This document shows, piece by piece, positions 34,085 through 42,132 of a stretch of DNA of 64,000 nt (positions within the stretch are counted from its first letter, which is position 1; every line of letters begins with the position of its first letter). Under the pieces are notes generated by a model. It was given only the letters and a program-made list of their open reading frames with translations. It did not search any database and was not told where the DNA came from. Source of the stretch: DLAJ01 sp023663615 (GTDB lineage: Bacteria > Bacillota > Clostridia > Lachnospirales > Lachnospiraceae); NCBI GenBank assembly GCA_023663615.1, contig JAMPHA010000007.1, forward strand, positions 1 to 64,000, written 5' to 3'. The translations under genes and the position numbers were made by a program.

Positions 34085-36541
34085 TTGGAGAAAGAACAAC
34101 GATTACCGCTTGTCGCGCTGCGCGACCTGACGGTATTTCCAAATATGATACTTCATTTTGACGTACAGCGGGAATGCTCCATACAGGCAGTGGAAAAAGC
34201 CATGCTGGGAGATCGGAAGCTGATGGTCGTCACCCAGCGGGATGCAAGAACAGAGACACCGCAGATGGAAGAACTGTATTCGATCGGTACGATCGTTACG
34301 GTCCGCCAGGTCAGCAAGATGCAGGGCAGTATTGTCCGGGTGCTCGCAGAGGGAATGGTCAGGGCGCGTCTGAAAGAACTGGATACCGTGGAAGAAAAAG
34401 GAAGACCTTATTTTGAGGCGGAAGTGTCGGTATGCGGGGACGACGATGCGCAGGCATCCGATGCGCCGGAAACCGTGCCGGGTTCGCAAGCATCCGATGC
34501 GTCGGAAACCGCGCCGGGTCCGGAAGCGCCCAGTGCGCCGGAAACCGCGCCGGAAATCACGCCGGATTCAGCGGACCATGAGTTGGAGCAGGAGGCGTGC
34601 ATTTCCCATATCAAGGAGCTCATGGGGCAGTATGCTCTTTTTCACCCGAAGGTCGGAAAAGCGATCGGTTTTCGACTGGAGATGATGAACGACATCGGGA
34701 AGATCGTGGACGCGGCGATCATGAATATGCCGCTTGCCATCACGGAGAAACAGCGTGTGCTTGAGGCTGTTGACGTCTGGGAACGCTACCGCATTGCGGC
34801 TGATCTGATCTACAGGGAAGTCGAGATTGCCAAGATCAAAGTCAAGCTGACCGAAGGAGTCAAACAGCGTGTCGATAAGAACCAGCGCGAATATGTGCTG
34901 CGGGAGCAGCTCGGCTATATCCGTGAGGAGCTTGGGGACGACAGGACGTTTTCGGATGCAGAGCAGTTTGAAGAAGCGGTTGAAAAACTGAAAGCCAAAA
35001 AAGAGGTGAAAGAGCGGATCCGAAAAGAGATTTCGCGTTTTCAGAGCGTTTCCACGAGCAGCTCGGAGAGCGCGGTCGAGCGGGGCTACATTGAGACGCT
35101 TTTGGAGCTGCCGTGGGATAAGATGTCAAAGGATAACAAGGATATTGACCATGCGGAACGGATTCTGGACAGAGACCATTTCGGTCTGGAAAAGGTGAAG
35201 GAGCGAATCTTGGAATTCCTTGCCGTGCGCTGTATGACGCACCGCAGCGACAGCACGATCCTTTGTCTGGTCGGACCTCCCGGAACGGGAAAAACGTCGA
35301 TCGCGCGTTCCGTCGCGGAGGCGCTCAATAAAAAGTACGTCCGGATCTGTTTAGGCGGCGTGCGTGACGAGGCGGAGATCCGCGGGCACCGCAAAACGTA
35401 TGTCGGCGCGATGCCGGGGCGCATCATTAACGGCTTACGGCAGGCTGGCGTGAAAAATCCGCTGATCTTACTGGATGAGATCGACAAGGTGAGCAGCGAT
35501 TATAAGGGAGATACCTCCTCCGCATTGCTGGAGGTTTTGGACAGCGAGCAGAATGCCAATTTCCGGGATCATTACATTGAGATTCCGGTCGATCTGTCCG
35601 AAGTGTTCTTTATCGCAACGGCAAACACGACGGAGACGATACCGCGTCCTCTGTTGGACCGCATGGAACTGATCGAGGTCACGAGCTACACGGCAAACGA
35701 GAAGTTCCATATCGCGAAGGAGCATTTGTTAAAAAAGCAATTTGAGAAGAACGGGATGACGGACGGGATGCTCACGATCAGCGACGGCGCGCTCAAAGAG
35801 ATCATCAGGGGCTACACGCGCGAGGCGGGCGTCCGCGATTTGGAGCGCAAGATCGGAGAGATCTGCCGGAAGGCGGCGCGCGGACTGATCCAGTCAAAAA
35901 AGAAGTCCGTGCATGTGCGGACGGCAAATCTGGAAAAGTATCTTGGAAAAGTCAAGTATCATCCGGATAAACGAAATGAGACGAATGAGATCGGAATCGT
36001 CAGGGGACTTGCATGGACAAGCGTCGGCGGCGACACATTGCAGATCGAAGTCAACAAGATGCCCGGAAAGGGAGAGATTGAGCTGACCGGTCAATTGGGC
36101 GATGTCATGAAAGAATCCGCGATGGCGGGGATCAGTTACATCCGCTCTGTCGGAAAACAGTATCACATTGCGGCGGACTGCTTTAAGAAACATGATTTTC
36201 ATATTCATATTCCGGAGGGCGCAGTGCCGAAGGACGGGCCGAGCGCCGGCATCACGATGGCGGCCGCCATGCTTTCCGCTATCACGGAAATTCCGGTCAG
36301 AGCGGACGTTGCCATGACGGGAGAGATCACGCTGCGCGGGCGCGTGCTGCCAATCGGCGGGTTAAAGGAGAAGCTGTTGGCGGCAAAGACGGCGGGCATT
36401 CAGATGGTGCTTGTTCCGAAGGAGAATCAGAAGGACGTGGAAGAAATCTCAAAAGAGATCACGGACGGCTTAGAAATCGTGTATGTGGAGACGATGGACG
36501 AAGTCATTGAACGGGCATTTGTAAAAGAAAAGGAAGCATGA
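34085..36541 (+). CDS. lon: ATP-dependent protease Lon with a Pro/Ala/Glu repeat insertion
   Basis: TTG 34085 follows AAAAGGAGAAG. The 818-residue protein has LVALRDLTVFPNM opening the substrate domain, Walker A GPPGTGKT (397-404), Walker B LILLDEIDK, and the Ser720-Lys763 dyad (PKDGPSAGI, GGLKEK). Residues 123-158 are three 12-residue repeats (QASDAPETVPGS and variants) inserted in the N-terminal domain, absent from typical Lon proteins. It degrades misfolded and regulatory proteins. It is cotranscribed with or insulated from clpX by the preceding terminator. Confidence 0.97.
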   Translation: MEKEQRLPLVALRDLTVFPNMILHFDVQRECSIQAVEKAMLGDRKLMVVTQRDARTETPQMEELYSIGTIVTVRQVSKMQGSIVRVLAEGMVRARLKELDTVEEKGRPYFEAEVSVCGDDDAQASDAPETVPGSQASDASETAPGPEAPSAPETAPEITPDSADHELEQEACISHIKELMGQYALFHPKVGKAIGFRLEMMNDIGKIVDAAIMNMPLAITEKQRVLEAVDVWERYRIAADLIYREVEIAKIKVKLTEGVKQRVDKNQREYVLREQLGYIREELGDDRTFSDAEQFEEAVEKLKAKKEVKERIRKEISRFQSVSTSSSESAVERGYIETLLELPWDKMSKDNKDIDHAERILDRDHFGLEKVKERILEFLAVRCMTHRSDSTILCLVGPPGTGKTSIARSVAEALNKKYVRICLGGVRDEAEIRGHRKTYVGAMPGRIINGLRQAGVKNPLILLDEIDKVSSDYKGDTSSALLEVLDSEQNANFRDHYIEIPVDLSEVFFIATANTTETIPRPLLDRMELIEVTSYTANEKFHIAKEHLLKKQFEKNGMTDGMLTISDGALKEIIRGYTREAGVRDLERKIGEICRKAARGLIQSKKKSVHVRTANLEKYLGKVKYHPDKRNETNEIGIVRGLAWTSVGGDTLQIEVNKMPGKGEIELTGQLGDVMKESAMAGISYIRSVGKQYHIAADCFKKHDFHIHIPEGAVPKDGPSAGITMAAAMLSAITEIPVRADVAMTGEITLRGRVLPIGGLKEKLLAAKTAGIQMVLVPKENQKDVEEISKEITDGLEIVYVETMDEVIERAFVKEKEA
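34451..34558 (+). repeat. Three 36-bp in-frame repeats in lon
   Basis: Units 34451-34486, 34487-34522 and 34523-34558 encode QASDAPETVPGS, QASDASETAPGP and EAPSAPETAPEI. The third is the most diverged. Confidence 0.85.
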
Positions 36542-36642
36542 CGGGGCTGTTGTCAGGGAAAAGGGAGACATAGACAACGGATCGGACGGTGAAGCCTCAT
36601 ACAACAGGCGCTGTTGTCAGAGAAAAGCGGGAGGAAAACAGG

Positions 36643-37248
36643 ATGGTCATCAAAAGTGTGGAGCTTGAGACAGTATGCGGCATTACCAGCGCCATTCCGA
36701 AAAACCGTTTCCCTGAGATCGCGTTTGCGGGCAAGAGCAACGTGGGAAAATCTTCGCTGATCAATGCGCTGATGAACCGCAAGGCCTATGCGCGCGTCAG
36801 CGAGAAACCCGGAAAGACGCAGACGATCAATTTTTATCTCATCAACAGAAATCTTTATTATGTGGATCTTCCGGGTTACGGCTACGCGAATGTTTCGCAG
36901 GAGACAAAGGCGAAGTGGGGGAGGATGGTGGAAAACTATCTTCACCGCTCAAAGCAGTTAAAAGCGGTATTTCTTTTGATCGACATCCGGCATGAACCGT
37001 CGGCAAACGACCGCCAGATGTACGAGTGGATCCTGTCGCAGGGTTATCATCCGGTCATTATTGCGACGAAGCTCGATAAGATCAACCGCAGTCAGGTGCA
37101 GAAGCATCTGAAGATGCTGCGCACGGGCATCGGCGCGGATGCGCAGACGCTGTTGTTCCCGTTTTCCGCGTTAAATAAGCAGGGGCGTGACGAGATCAAC
37201 GCCTATATCGAGAGCCTGACGTCGGACGAAAAACCATACAGGCAGTGA
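36643..37248 (+). CDS. engB: Ribosome biogenesis GTPase EngB (YsxC/YihA)
   Basis: ATG 36643 follows GGGAGG; the upstream in-frame ATG 36589 lacks a site. 201 residues with G1 AGKSNVGKS, G2 around GKTQT, G3 DLPGYGYAN, G4 TKLD and G5 FSALN. It helps late 50S assembly. The leader contains two imperfect copies of CTGTTGTCAGGGAAAA (36547 and 36611). Location after lon is conserved in Firmicutes. Confidence 0.96.
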   Translation: MVIKSVELETVCGITSAIPKNRFPEIAFAGKSNVGKSSLINALMNRKAYARVSEKPGKTQTINFYLINRNLYYVDLPGYGYANVSQETKAKWGRMVENYLHRSKQLKAVFLLIDIRHEPSANDRQMYEWILSQGYHPVIIATKLDKINRSQVQKHLKMLRTGIGADAQTLLFPFSALNKQGRDEINAYIESLTSDEKPYRQ

Positions 37249-37294
37249 TAAAAAACGGATCTGTGGTCAAGATACAGCTTCAGGAGGGACATTC

Positions 37295-38698
37295 ATGAAC
37301 AAGGATTTCAAGCAATATTTGAAAATCATTATCAATCTGCTCATCGCAGTGGCGGCGCTGTTGGTTATTGTGCTTCTCGTTCCGAAAGTCATTTTGTTTT
37401 TTGTCCCGTTCCTGATCGGCTGGATCATTTCTTCTATCGCGAATCCGCTCGTGAGCTTTTTGGAAAAAAAATTACGGATCAGGCGCAAGGCGATGTCGGT
37501 GCTCGTGATCGTGCTTGCCATTACGGCAGTCGGCGGAGCGCTGTATCTGCTTGTGTCTGAGTTGTTTAAGCAGGGCGTCGCCATGCTCAACGATCTGCCG
37601 AACATCTGGGAGAATTTTGAGCAGGATCTCGAAGGACTGAGCGATAAATGGAATGTGTTCTATAAACGTCTGCCGCTTGATGTACAGACGACGCTCAGCG
37701 ACCTATATTCCAACTTGAATACCTATATCGGCGATATTGTCAATAAGCTGGGCTCTCCCGCCGTGAGTGCGGTCGGCAATTTTGTCAAGAGCATACCGAG
37801 TGCGATCATCAGTATTATCATGTGTCTGATCTCTTCCTATTATTTTGTGGCGGAGAGAGAGGAGATTTATCATTATTTCCGGGTGCATATGCCGCTTTCT
37901 ATCCAGCAGAAATGGCAGATCGGCTTTCGGAGCATGAAGCGTTCCGTCGGCGGTTATTTTTTGGCGCAGTTCCGTATAGAGCTGTGGATTTATATGCTGC
38001 TCGTTGTCGGTCTGATGATCCTTCGCGTGAAGTACACGTTTTTGCTGGCGCTGCTCATTGCGATCCTCGATCTGCTCCCGGTGTTCGGCACGGGGACGAT
38101 CCTGGTGCCATGGGCGGTGTTCCAGCTGTTTGCAGGAAACTATCAAATGGCGGTCGGACTGCTTATCATCTGGGGGGTCGGTCAGCTGGTCAGACAGCTG
38201 ATCCAGCCGAAATTCATTGGGGATACGATCGGCGTTAAGCCGCTCCCGACCTTGTTTCTGCTCTATATCGGCTATCGCTTTTTCGGCGTAATCGGCATGA
38301 TCATCGCAGTTCCGGTCGGTATGATCATCATGAACTTAGACGGCGCGGGCGTGTTTGACACGACGAAGAACAGCGTGCGCCTGCTCGTGAAAAAGGTGAA
38401 TGATTTTAGGAAGTTCAACGAGGAAGACTTGAATTGCATCAGGGAAGATGAACCGGGAGAAGATGAGGAGGAGCACGATCAGTTTTCGTTCAGCGACGAA
38501 TCCGTGGATGAGATCGACTGGATCAACGATAACCGTTATAACGATATTAAGCGCGAGCTTATCAAGCGCCTGCGCCAGATCAGGGAAAAAGAACAGGAAG
38601 AAAAAGAACAAAACGCAGGAAGACCGGAAAGCCGGGAAAAAGAGCAGGCGGGTGAGAGAGACGTGCAGGAAGAGCGAACGCAGGAGAGGGACATGTAG
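37295..38698 (+). CDS. AI-2E family membrane protein (YtvI/PerM-like)
   Basis: 467 residues with seven or eight spans in the AI-2E transporter pattern: two N-terminal helices with FLIGWIISSIANPLV, a large soluble loop, then GLMILRVKYTFLLALLIAIL, DLLPVFGTGT and the glycine-rich GDTIGVKPLPTLFLLYIGYR. The family includes permeases of small signals, Na/Li-H antiporters and sporulation proteins, so substrate is open. The C-terminal 80 residues are an acidic then Glu/Gln/Arg repeat tail that grades into the repetitive DNA downstream. AGGAGGG precedes ATG. Confidence 0.85.
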   Translation: MNKDFKQYLKIIINLLIAVAALLVIVLLVPKVILFFVPFLIGWIISSIANPLVSFLEKKLRIRRKAMSVLVIVLAITAVGGALYLLVSELFKQGVAMLNDLPNIWENFEQDLEGLSDKWNVFYKRLPLDVQTTLSDLYSNLNTYIGDIVNKLGSPAVSAVGNFVKSIPSAIISIIMCLISSYYFVAEREEIYHYFRVHMPLSIQQKWQIGFRSMKRSVGGYFLAQFRIELWIYMLLVVGLMILRVKYTFLLALLIAILDLLPVFGTGTILVPWAVFQLFAGNYQMAVGLLIIWGVGQLVRQLIQPKFIGDTIGVKPLPTLFLLYIGYRFFGVIGMIIAVPVGMIIMNLDGAGVFDTTKNSVRLLVKKVNDFRKFNEEDLNCIREDEPGEDEEEHDQFSFSDESVDEIDWINDNRYNDIKRELIKRLRQIREKEQEEKEQNAGRPESREKEQAGERDVQEERTQERDM

Positions 38699-38710
38699 GA
38701 GCGGCGCGCA

Positions 38711-38867
38711 GGAAGAGCGAACGCAGGAAAACGGACAGAAAGAACAGACGCGGGAAAGCGAGTAGGAAGAGCAGGCGCAGGAGAGAGATGCGCGGAAAGC
38801 GAGCAGGAAGGGCGAACGCGGGAAAACGGGCAGAAAGAACAGACGCGGGAAAGCGAGTAGGAAGAGC
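38711..38867 (+). repeat. Degenerate repeats after the AI-2E gene
   Basis: Two units at 38711-38772 and 38806-38867 (62 bp, about 58 identical) lie 95 nt apart. Shorter versions of the GGAAGAGCGAACGCAGGA core occur from about 38668 to 38900. In one frame they encode QEERTQE-like peptides similar to the tail of the preceding protein, but stops interrupt them. Confidence 0.75.
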
Positions 38868-38940
38868 GTATGCAGGAGAGAGACATGCAGGAAAGCGTGC
38901 AGAAGGAAAAGGCATCGGAAGAAAGGCGTGATTTATAACA

Positions 38941-40065
38941 ATGAGGGTACTGATCTTATCGTGCAGTACAGGCGGCGGACACAATACGGCGGCGCGTGCG
39001 ATCGAGGAGAGAATGCTCGTACGGGGACATGAGGCGAAGGCGATCGACATGATGGCGCTTGCCGGAAAGCGGCACGCGAAAGTGGTCGGGGGCATTTACG
39101 TCGGGATCGTCAGACACATTCCGGCGCTGTTCCGGTTTGGTTATTTTCTCGGCTCAAAAGTGACGTCGTCGAGAATCTGGTCCCCTGTTTATTATGCAAA
39201 TGCAGGCATGGGAAAGTATCTTGCGCGCTATCTGGCACAGCATGAATACGATGTGATCGTGACAACGCATCTGTTCTGTGCGGAGACATTGACTTATTTG
39301 AAACGAAAAAACAAACTGACCCAGCCGGTCCTATTTGTGGGAACCGATTATACCTGCATTCCTTTTTTCGAGGAGGCGAAGCCTGATTACTATGTGATCG
39401 CATCGGAGGAATTGAAAGAGGAGTGCGTAAAGCGCGGCATTCCGGAGGAAAAGCTGTACGGCTATGGCATTCCGACAGCGCTTGCATTTTCTTCCACGCA
39501 GACAAAGGAGGAGGCAAGGCGGGAGCTTTCCCTGCATTGCGAGGGAAGCGTATATCTGATCATGGCGGGCAGTATGGGATTCGGCAAGGTTCCTCTTTTG
39601 GCATATGAGCTTGCGGCGAAAATGCAGCCGGAGGACTTCATGGTCGTGATCTGCGGAAATAATAAGAAGCTAAAGAGGCTGATGACGCGTGAGTTCAAGG
39701 GAAAAGAATGCGTGCGCGTTGTCGGGTATACCAGACAGGTTGCGCAATATATGAAGGCATGTGACGTGATCTATACAAAACCGGGCGGACTCTCATCAAC
39801 GGAGGCGGCGGTCAGCAGAACGCCGGTTATTCATACGGCGCAGATTCCGGGATGTGAGACCTGTAATATGGAATTTTTTCATGCGAGGGGCATGTCGTTT
39901 GCATCCGCGCGCATCAAAACGCAGATCGCGCAGGGGATGATGCTTGCGGGAAATCCCGATATGGCGGCGGGCATGCGCGCCGCACAGAAGCATTATATCA
40001 AAGGGGACGCGTCACTGCGCATCGCGGAGCTGATCGAGAGCCTGCCGTGCAGAAGCGGCGCATAA
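38941..40065 (+). CDS. UgtP/MGDG-synthase-type diacylglycerol glycosyltransferase
   Basis: 374 residues, GT28/GT-B. The MGDG synthase N-terminal domain is evident: LILSCSTGGGHNTAARAIEE, EAKAIDMM, YDVIVTTHLFCAETL and FVGTDYTCIPFFEEAKPDYY. The C-terminal donor domain has IMAGSMGFGKV and IYTKPGGLSSTEA. It transfers glucose or galactose to diacylglycerol in the inner leaflet to make glycolipids and lipoteichoic acid anchors. The following PlsY-like gene fits a lipid role. Confidence 0.88.
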   Translation: MRVLILSCSTGGGHNTAARAIEERMLVRGHEAKAIDMMALAGKRHAKVVGGIYVGIVRHIPALFRFGYFLGSKVTSSRIWSPVYYANAGMGKYLARYLAQHEYDVIVTTHLFCAETLTYLKRKNKLTQPVLFVGTDYTCIPFFEEAKPDYYVIASEELKEECVKRGIPEEKLYGYGIPTALAFSSTQTKEEARRELSLHCEGSVYLIMAGSMGFGKVPLLAYELAAKMQPEDFMVVICGNNKKLKRLMTREFKGKECVRVVGYTRQVAQYMKACDVIYTKPGGLSSTEAAVSRTPVIHTAQIPGCETCNMEFFHARGMSFASARIKTQIAQGMMLAGNPDMAAGMRAAQKHYIKGDASLRIAELIESLPCRSGA

Positions 40066-40116
40066 GATGTGTTTCGCAATCGCCAGACATTGATATACGA
40101 GAGGAGGAGCGGACAT

Positions 40117-40734
40117 ATGGGAGATTATTTGTTCTTTAGTGTGTTGGGGTATCTGTCCGGCAGTATCATGTATGCGTATTGGACTGCGCGGATATTCGGG
40201 AAAAAAGACATTATTCAGTTGGCAAAAGATCATAATCCCGGCGTTGCGAATACGTTTATGATTGCCGGCGTTCCGATCGGCATTCTGGCGCTGCTCTGCG
40301 AACTGCTCAAAGGCGCGCTGCCCGTCTATGCGGCGGCGCGGTTTTTGGACACCGCACGTCCGGCGTTTGCCGCAGTCATCTGCGCGCCGGTGATCGGGCA
40401 TGCGTTTCCAATTCCGTTTCCGAAAAAACTTCGCGGCGGAAAAGCGATCGCAGTATCGTTTGGCTGTCTCATCGGGCTGTTTCCCGAAATACGTCCGTTG
40501 GAATACTTGGTTTTGTTCTATTTGTTCTTTTCACTGGTCGTCAAGGTATCACCGCATCTATACCGCTCGATCGTGACGTTTTTATGTTTTGCTCTGATGG
40601 TGTGGCTGAATGTGCCGGTGGTTTCCGTGCGTATCGGCTGTACGGCGATCGCGGCGGTCACGATTTTTAAGCATTGGGTGCAACATGCGGGAGAACCGCT
40701 GAAGCTGGGATTCGGGCTTCGCGCGGGAAAATAG
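40117..40734 (+). CDS. PlsY-like glycerol-3-phosphate acyltransferase
   Basis: ATG 40117 follows GAGGAGGAG. 205 residues, five spans. PlsY motifs: GYLSGSIMYAYW, DHNPGVANTFMIAG (motif with the Asn/Gly core) and GHAFPIPFPKKLRGGKAIAVSFG. Motif 1 has Tyr/Ala where GSIPFG is usual, so it may be a divergent paralogue and not the main PlsY. It would acylate glycerol-3-phosphate with acyl-phosphate at the membrane. Confidence 0.8.
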   Translation: MGDYLFFSVLGYLSGSIMYAYWTARIFGKKDIIQLAKDHNPGVANTFMIAGVPIGILALLCELLKGALPVYAAARFLDTARPAFAAVICAPVIGHAFPIPFPKKLRGGKAIAVSFGCLIGLFPEIRPLEYLVLFYLFFSLVVKVSPHLYRSIVTFLCFALMVWLNVPVVSVRIGCTAIAAVTIFKHWVQHAGEPLKLGFGLRAGK

Positions 40735-40885
40735 GACCGGGACTGAGCGGAACGCAGCAGGAATTGACGGATTAAAAGCACGTTTTATTGGACTATGTAA
40801 ATGCTATTCTTCTTTTCGGAAGCAGGCGCATACCGCCAAAATTCAATGGGCGGATGCAGCAGGACGTTTGAAAAAGGAGGATCGC

Positions 40886-40990
40886 ATGATGAAGGGATAC
40901 TATGTCAGAGACGGTTATATGGGGTATGTCGGGAACGGCTATATGCTTTTTGCAAGCGAGCAGGAATACAGAGAGTATTTGGAAGACTAG
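40886..40990 (+). CDS. Small conserved tyrosine/glycine-rich protein, 34 residues
   Basis: ATG 40886 follows AAAAAGGAGG by 5 nt; ends TAG 40988. It reads MMKGYYVRDGYMGYVGNGYM then LFASEQEYREYLED. From memory, similar MKGYYxxxGYMGxV peptides recur in clostridial genomes; I cannot verify it here. The N-terminal half suits a two-stranded sheet, the C-terminal half a helix. No function known. Confidence 0.75.
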   Translation: MMKGYYVRDGYMGYVGNGYMLFASEQEYREYLED

Positions 40991-41057
40991 AAATTAAAAG
41001 CTAAAAACTAAAACTAAAAGCGCAAAGTGAGCGTTTTAGAAAGCAGGGAGGATTTCA

Positions 41058-41945
41058 ATGAGTCGCTATGAAGCAGACAACGGAGTGATCAAAATCGAAG
41101 TAGATTCGTTTGGTGCGGAGCTGAGATCGCTGCGTAGAGTATCGGACGGCAGAGAATATATGTGGAACGCCGATCCGAAGTATTGGAAGCGCACGTCGCC
41201 CGTATTGTTTCCGCTTGTCGGAAGCCTGCAGGGAGGGCGGTACACCTATGAGGGAAAAACCTATGCGATGTCCCAGCACGGTTTTGCACGCGACATGGAG
41301 TTTACCTTGATCGGAGAGGGCAAAGGACAAAAGCCGGAGCTGTGGTTTGAACTGCGTGACAGCGAAGAGAGCAGGGCGCGTTATCCGTTTCCGTTCCTTC
41401 TGCGGGTCGGTTATGTGCTGGAGGGCGCGGGCGTGAAGGTGCACTGGCAGGTGGAGAATACGGGGGACACCGTCATGTATTTTTCGATCGGCGGACATCC
41501 GGCATTTTTATGCCCCATTGACGGGGGTGCAAAGCAGAGCGATTATCTGATCGGTTTTGACACCGACAGAGCGCTTGTCAGCACGGTGATCGGCAGGGAC
41601 GGACTTGCGTCGGAACGGAAAAAGATCTATGCGCTGACGGAGGGAATCTTACCGATCGACGAGCATCTGTTTGACGAAGATGCGCTGATCATAGAGCACG
41701 ATCAGGCGCACCGCGTATCGCTGATGACAAAAGAAAAGAAGCCGTATCTGACCGTTTCTTTTGACGCGCCGTTGTTTGGCATCTGGTCGCCGCCGCGCAA
41801 GAACGCGCCGTTTATCTGCATCGAGCCGTGGTACGGGCGCTGTGACGCCGAGAATTTCCATGGAACGCTGGAAGAACGCGAGTGGGGCAATGCGCTTGCG
41901 CCGGGGGAGCGGTTTGCATCGGTTTATACGATCGAGGCGGAGTAA
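41058..41945 (+). CDS. Aldose 1-epimerase family protein
   Basis: 295 residues of the galactose mutarotase fold, YeaD/LacX subgroup. GAELRSLRRVSDGREYMW starts it. MSQHGFARDMEF carries one active-site His, SIGGHPAFLCP the other, and the late block CIEPWYGRCD supplies the Glu. It interconverts alpha and beta anomers of aldoses or aldose phosphates. Single gene ended by a strong terminator. Confidence 0.9.
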   Translation: MSRYEADNGVIKIEVDSFGAELRSLRRVSDGREYMWNADPKYWKRTSPVLFPLVGSLQGGRYTYEGKTYAMSQHGFARDMEFTLIGEGKGQKPELWFELRDSEESRARYPFPFLLRVGYVLEGAGVKVHWQVENTGDTVMYFSIGGHPAFLCPIDGGAKQSDYLIGFDTDRALVSTVIGRDGLASERKKIYALTEGILPIDEHLFDEDALIIEHDQAHRVSLMTKEKKPYLTVSFDAPLFGIWSPPRKNAPFICIEPWYGRCDAENFHGTLEEREWGNALAPGERFASVYTIEAE

Positions 41946-41964
41946 GACGGTGGATTCTCTGAAT

Positions 41965-42000
41965 CGAAATCAGGGCGGCTGTGAAGCCGCCCTGATTTCG
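41965..42000 (+). terminator. Perfect 16-bp terminator hairpin
   Basis: CGAAATCAGGGCGGCT / AGCCGCCCTGATTTCG with a GTGA loop. No long T-run on plus; A-rich flanks make it usable for both strands. Confidence 0.75.
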
Positions 42001-42008
42001 TAATTCCA

Positions 42009-42132
42009 AAAGAACTGCCAGCGGCAGTTCTTTGAAAGCGTGCGAAGCACGATTTCTTAACCTATAGGAATTTTCATAACCTGTGAAGAATTGCGTCAGC
42101 AATTCTTCGAAAGGACGCTTCGCGTCCTTTTT
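42009..42132. repeat. Hairpin cluster with 80-nt extragenic repeat copy 2
   Basis: Four hairpins in a row: AAAGAACTGCC/GGCAGTTCTTT (42009-42033), CGTGC/GCACG (42039-42051), GAAGAATTGC/GCAATTCTTC (42085-42108) and AAAGGACGC/GCGTCCTTT (42110-42130). 42053-42132 matches 21774-21853. The last hairpin touches the stop of the minus-strand ABC gene and can terminate it. Confidence 0.85.

Noticed and set aside
40990..41057. CTAAAAC-type direct repeats as an operator or att site
   Set aside because: AAAACTAAAA runs are simple A-rich repeats and no paired site was found.
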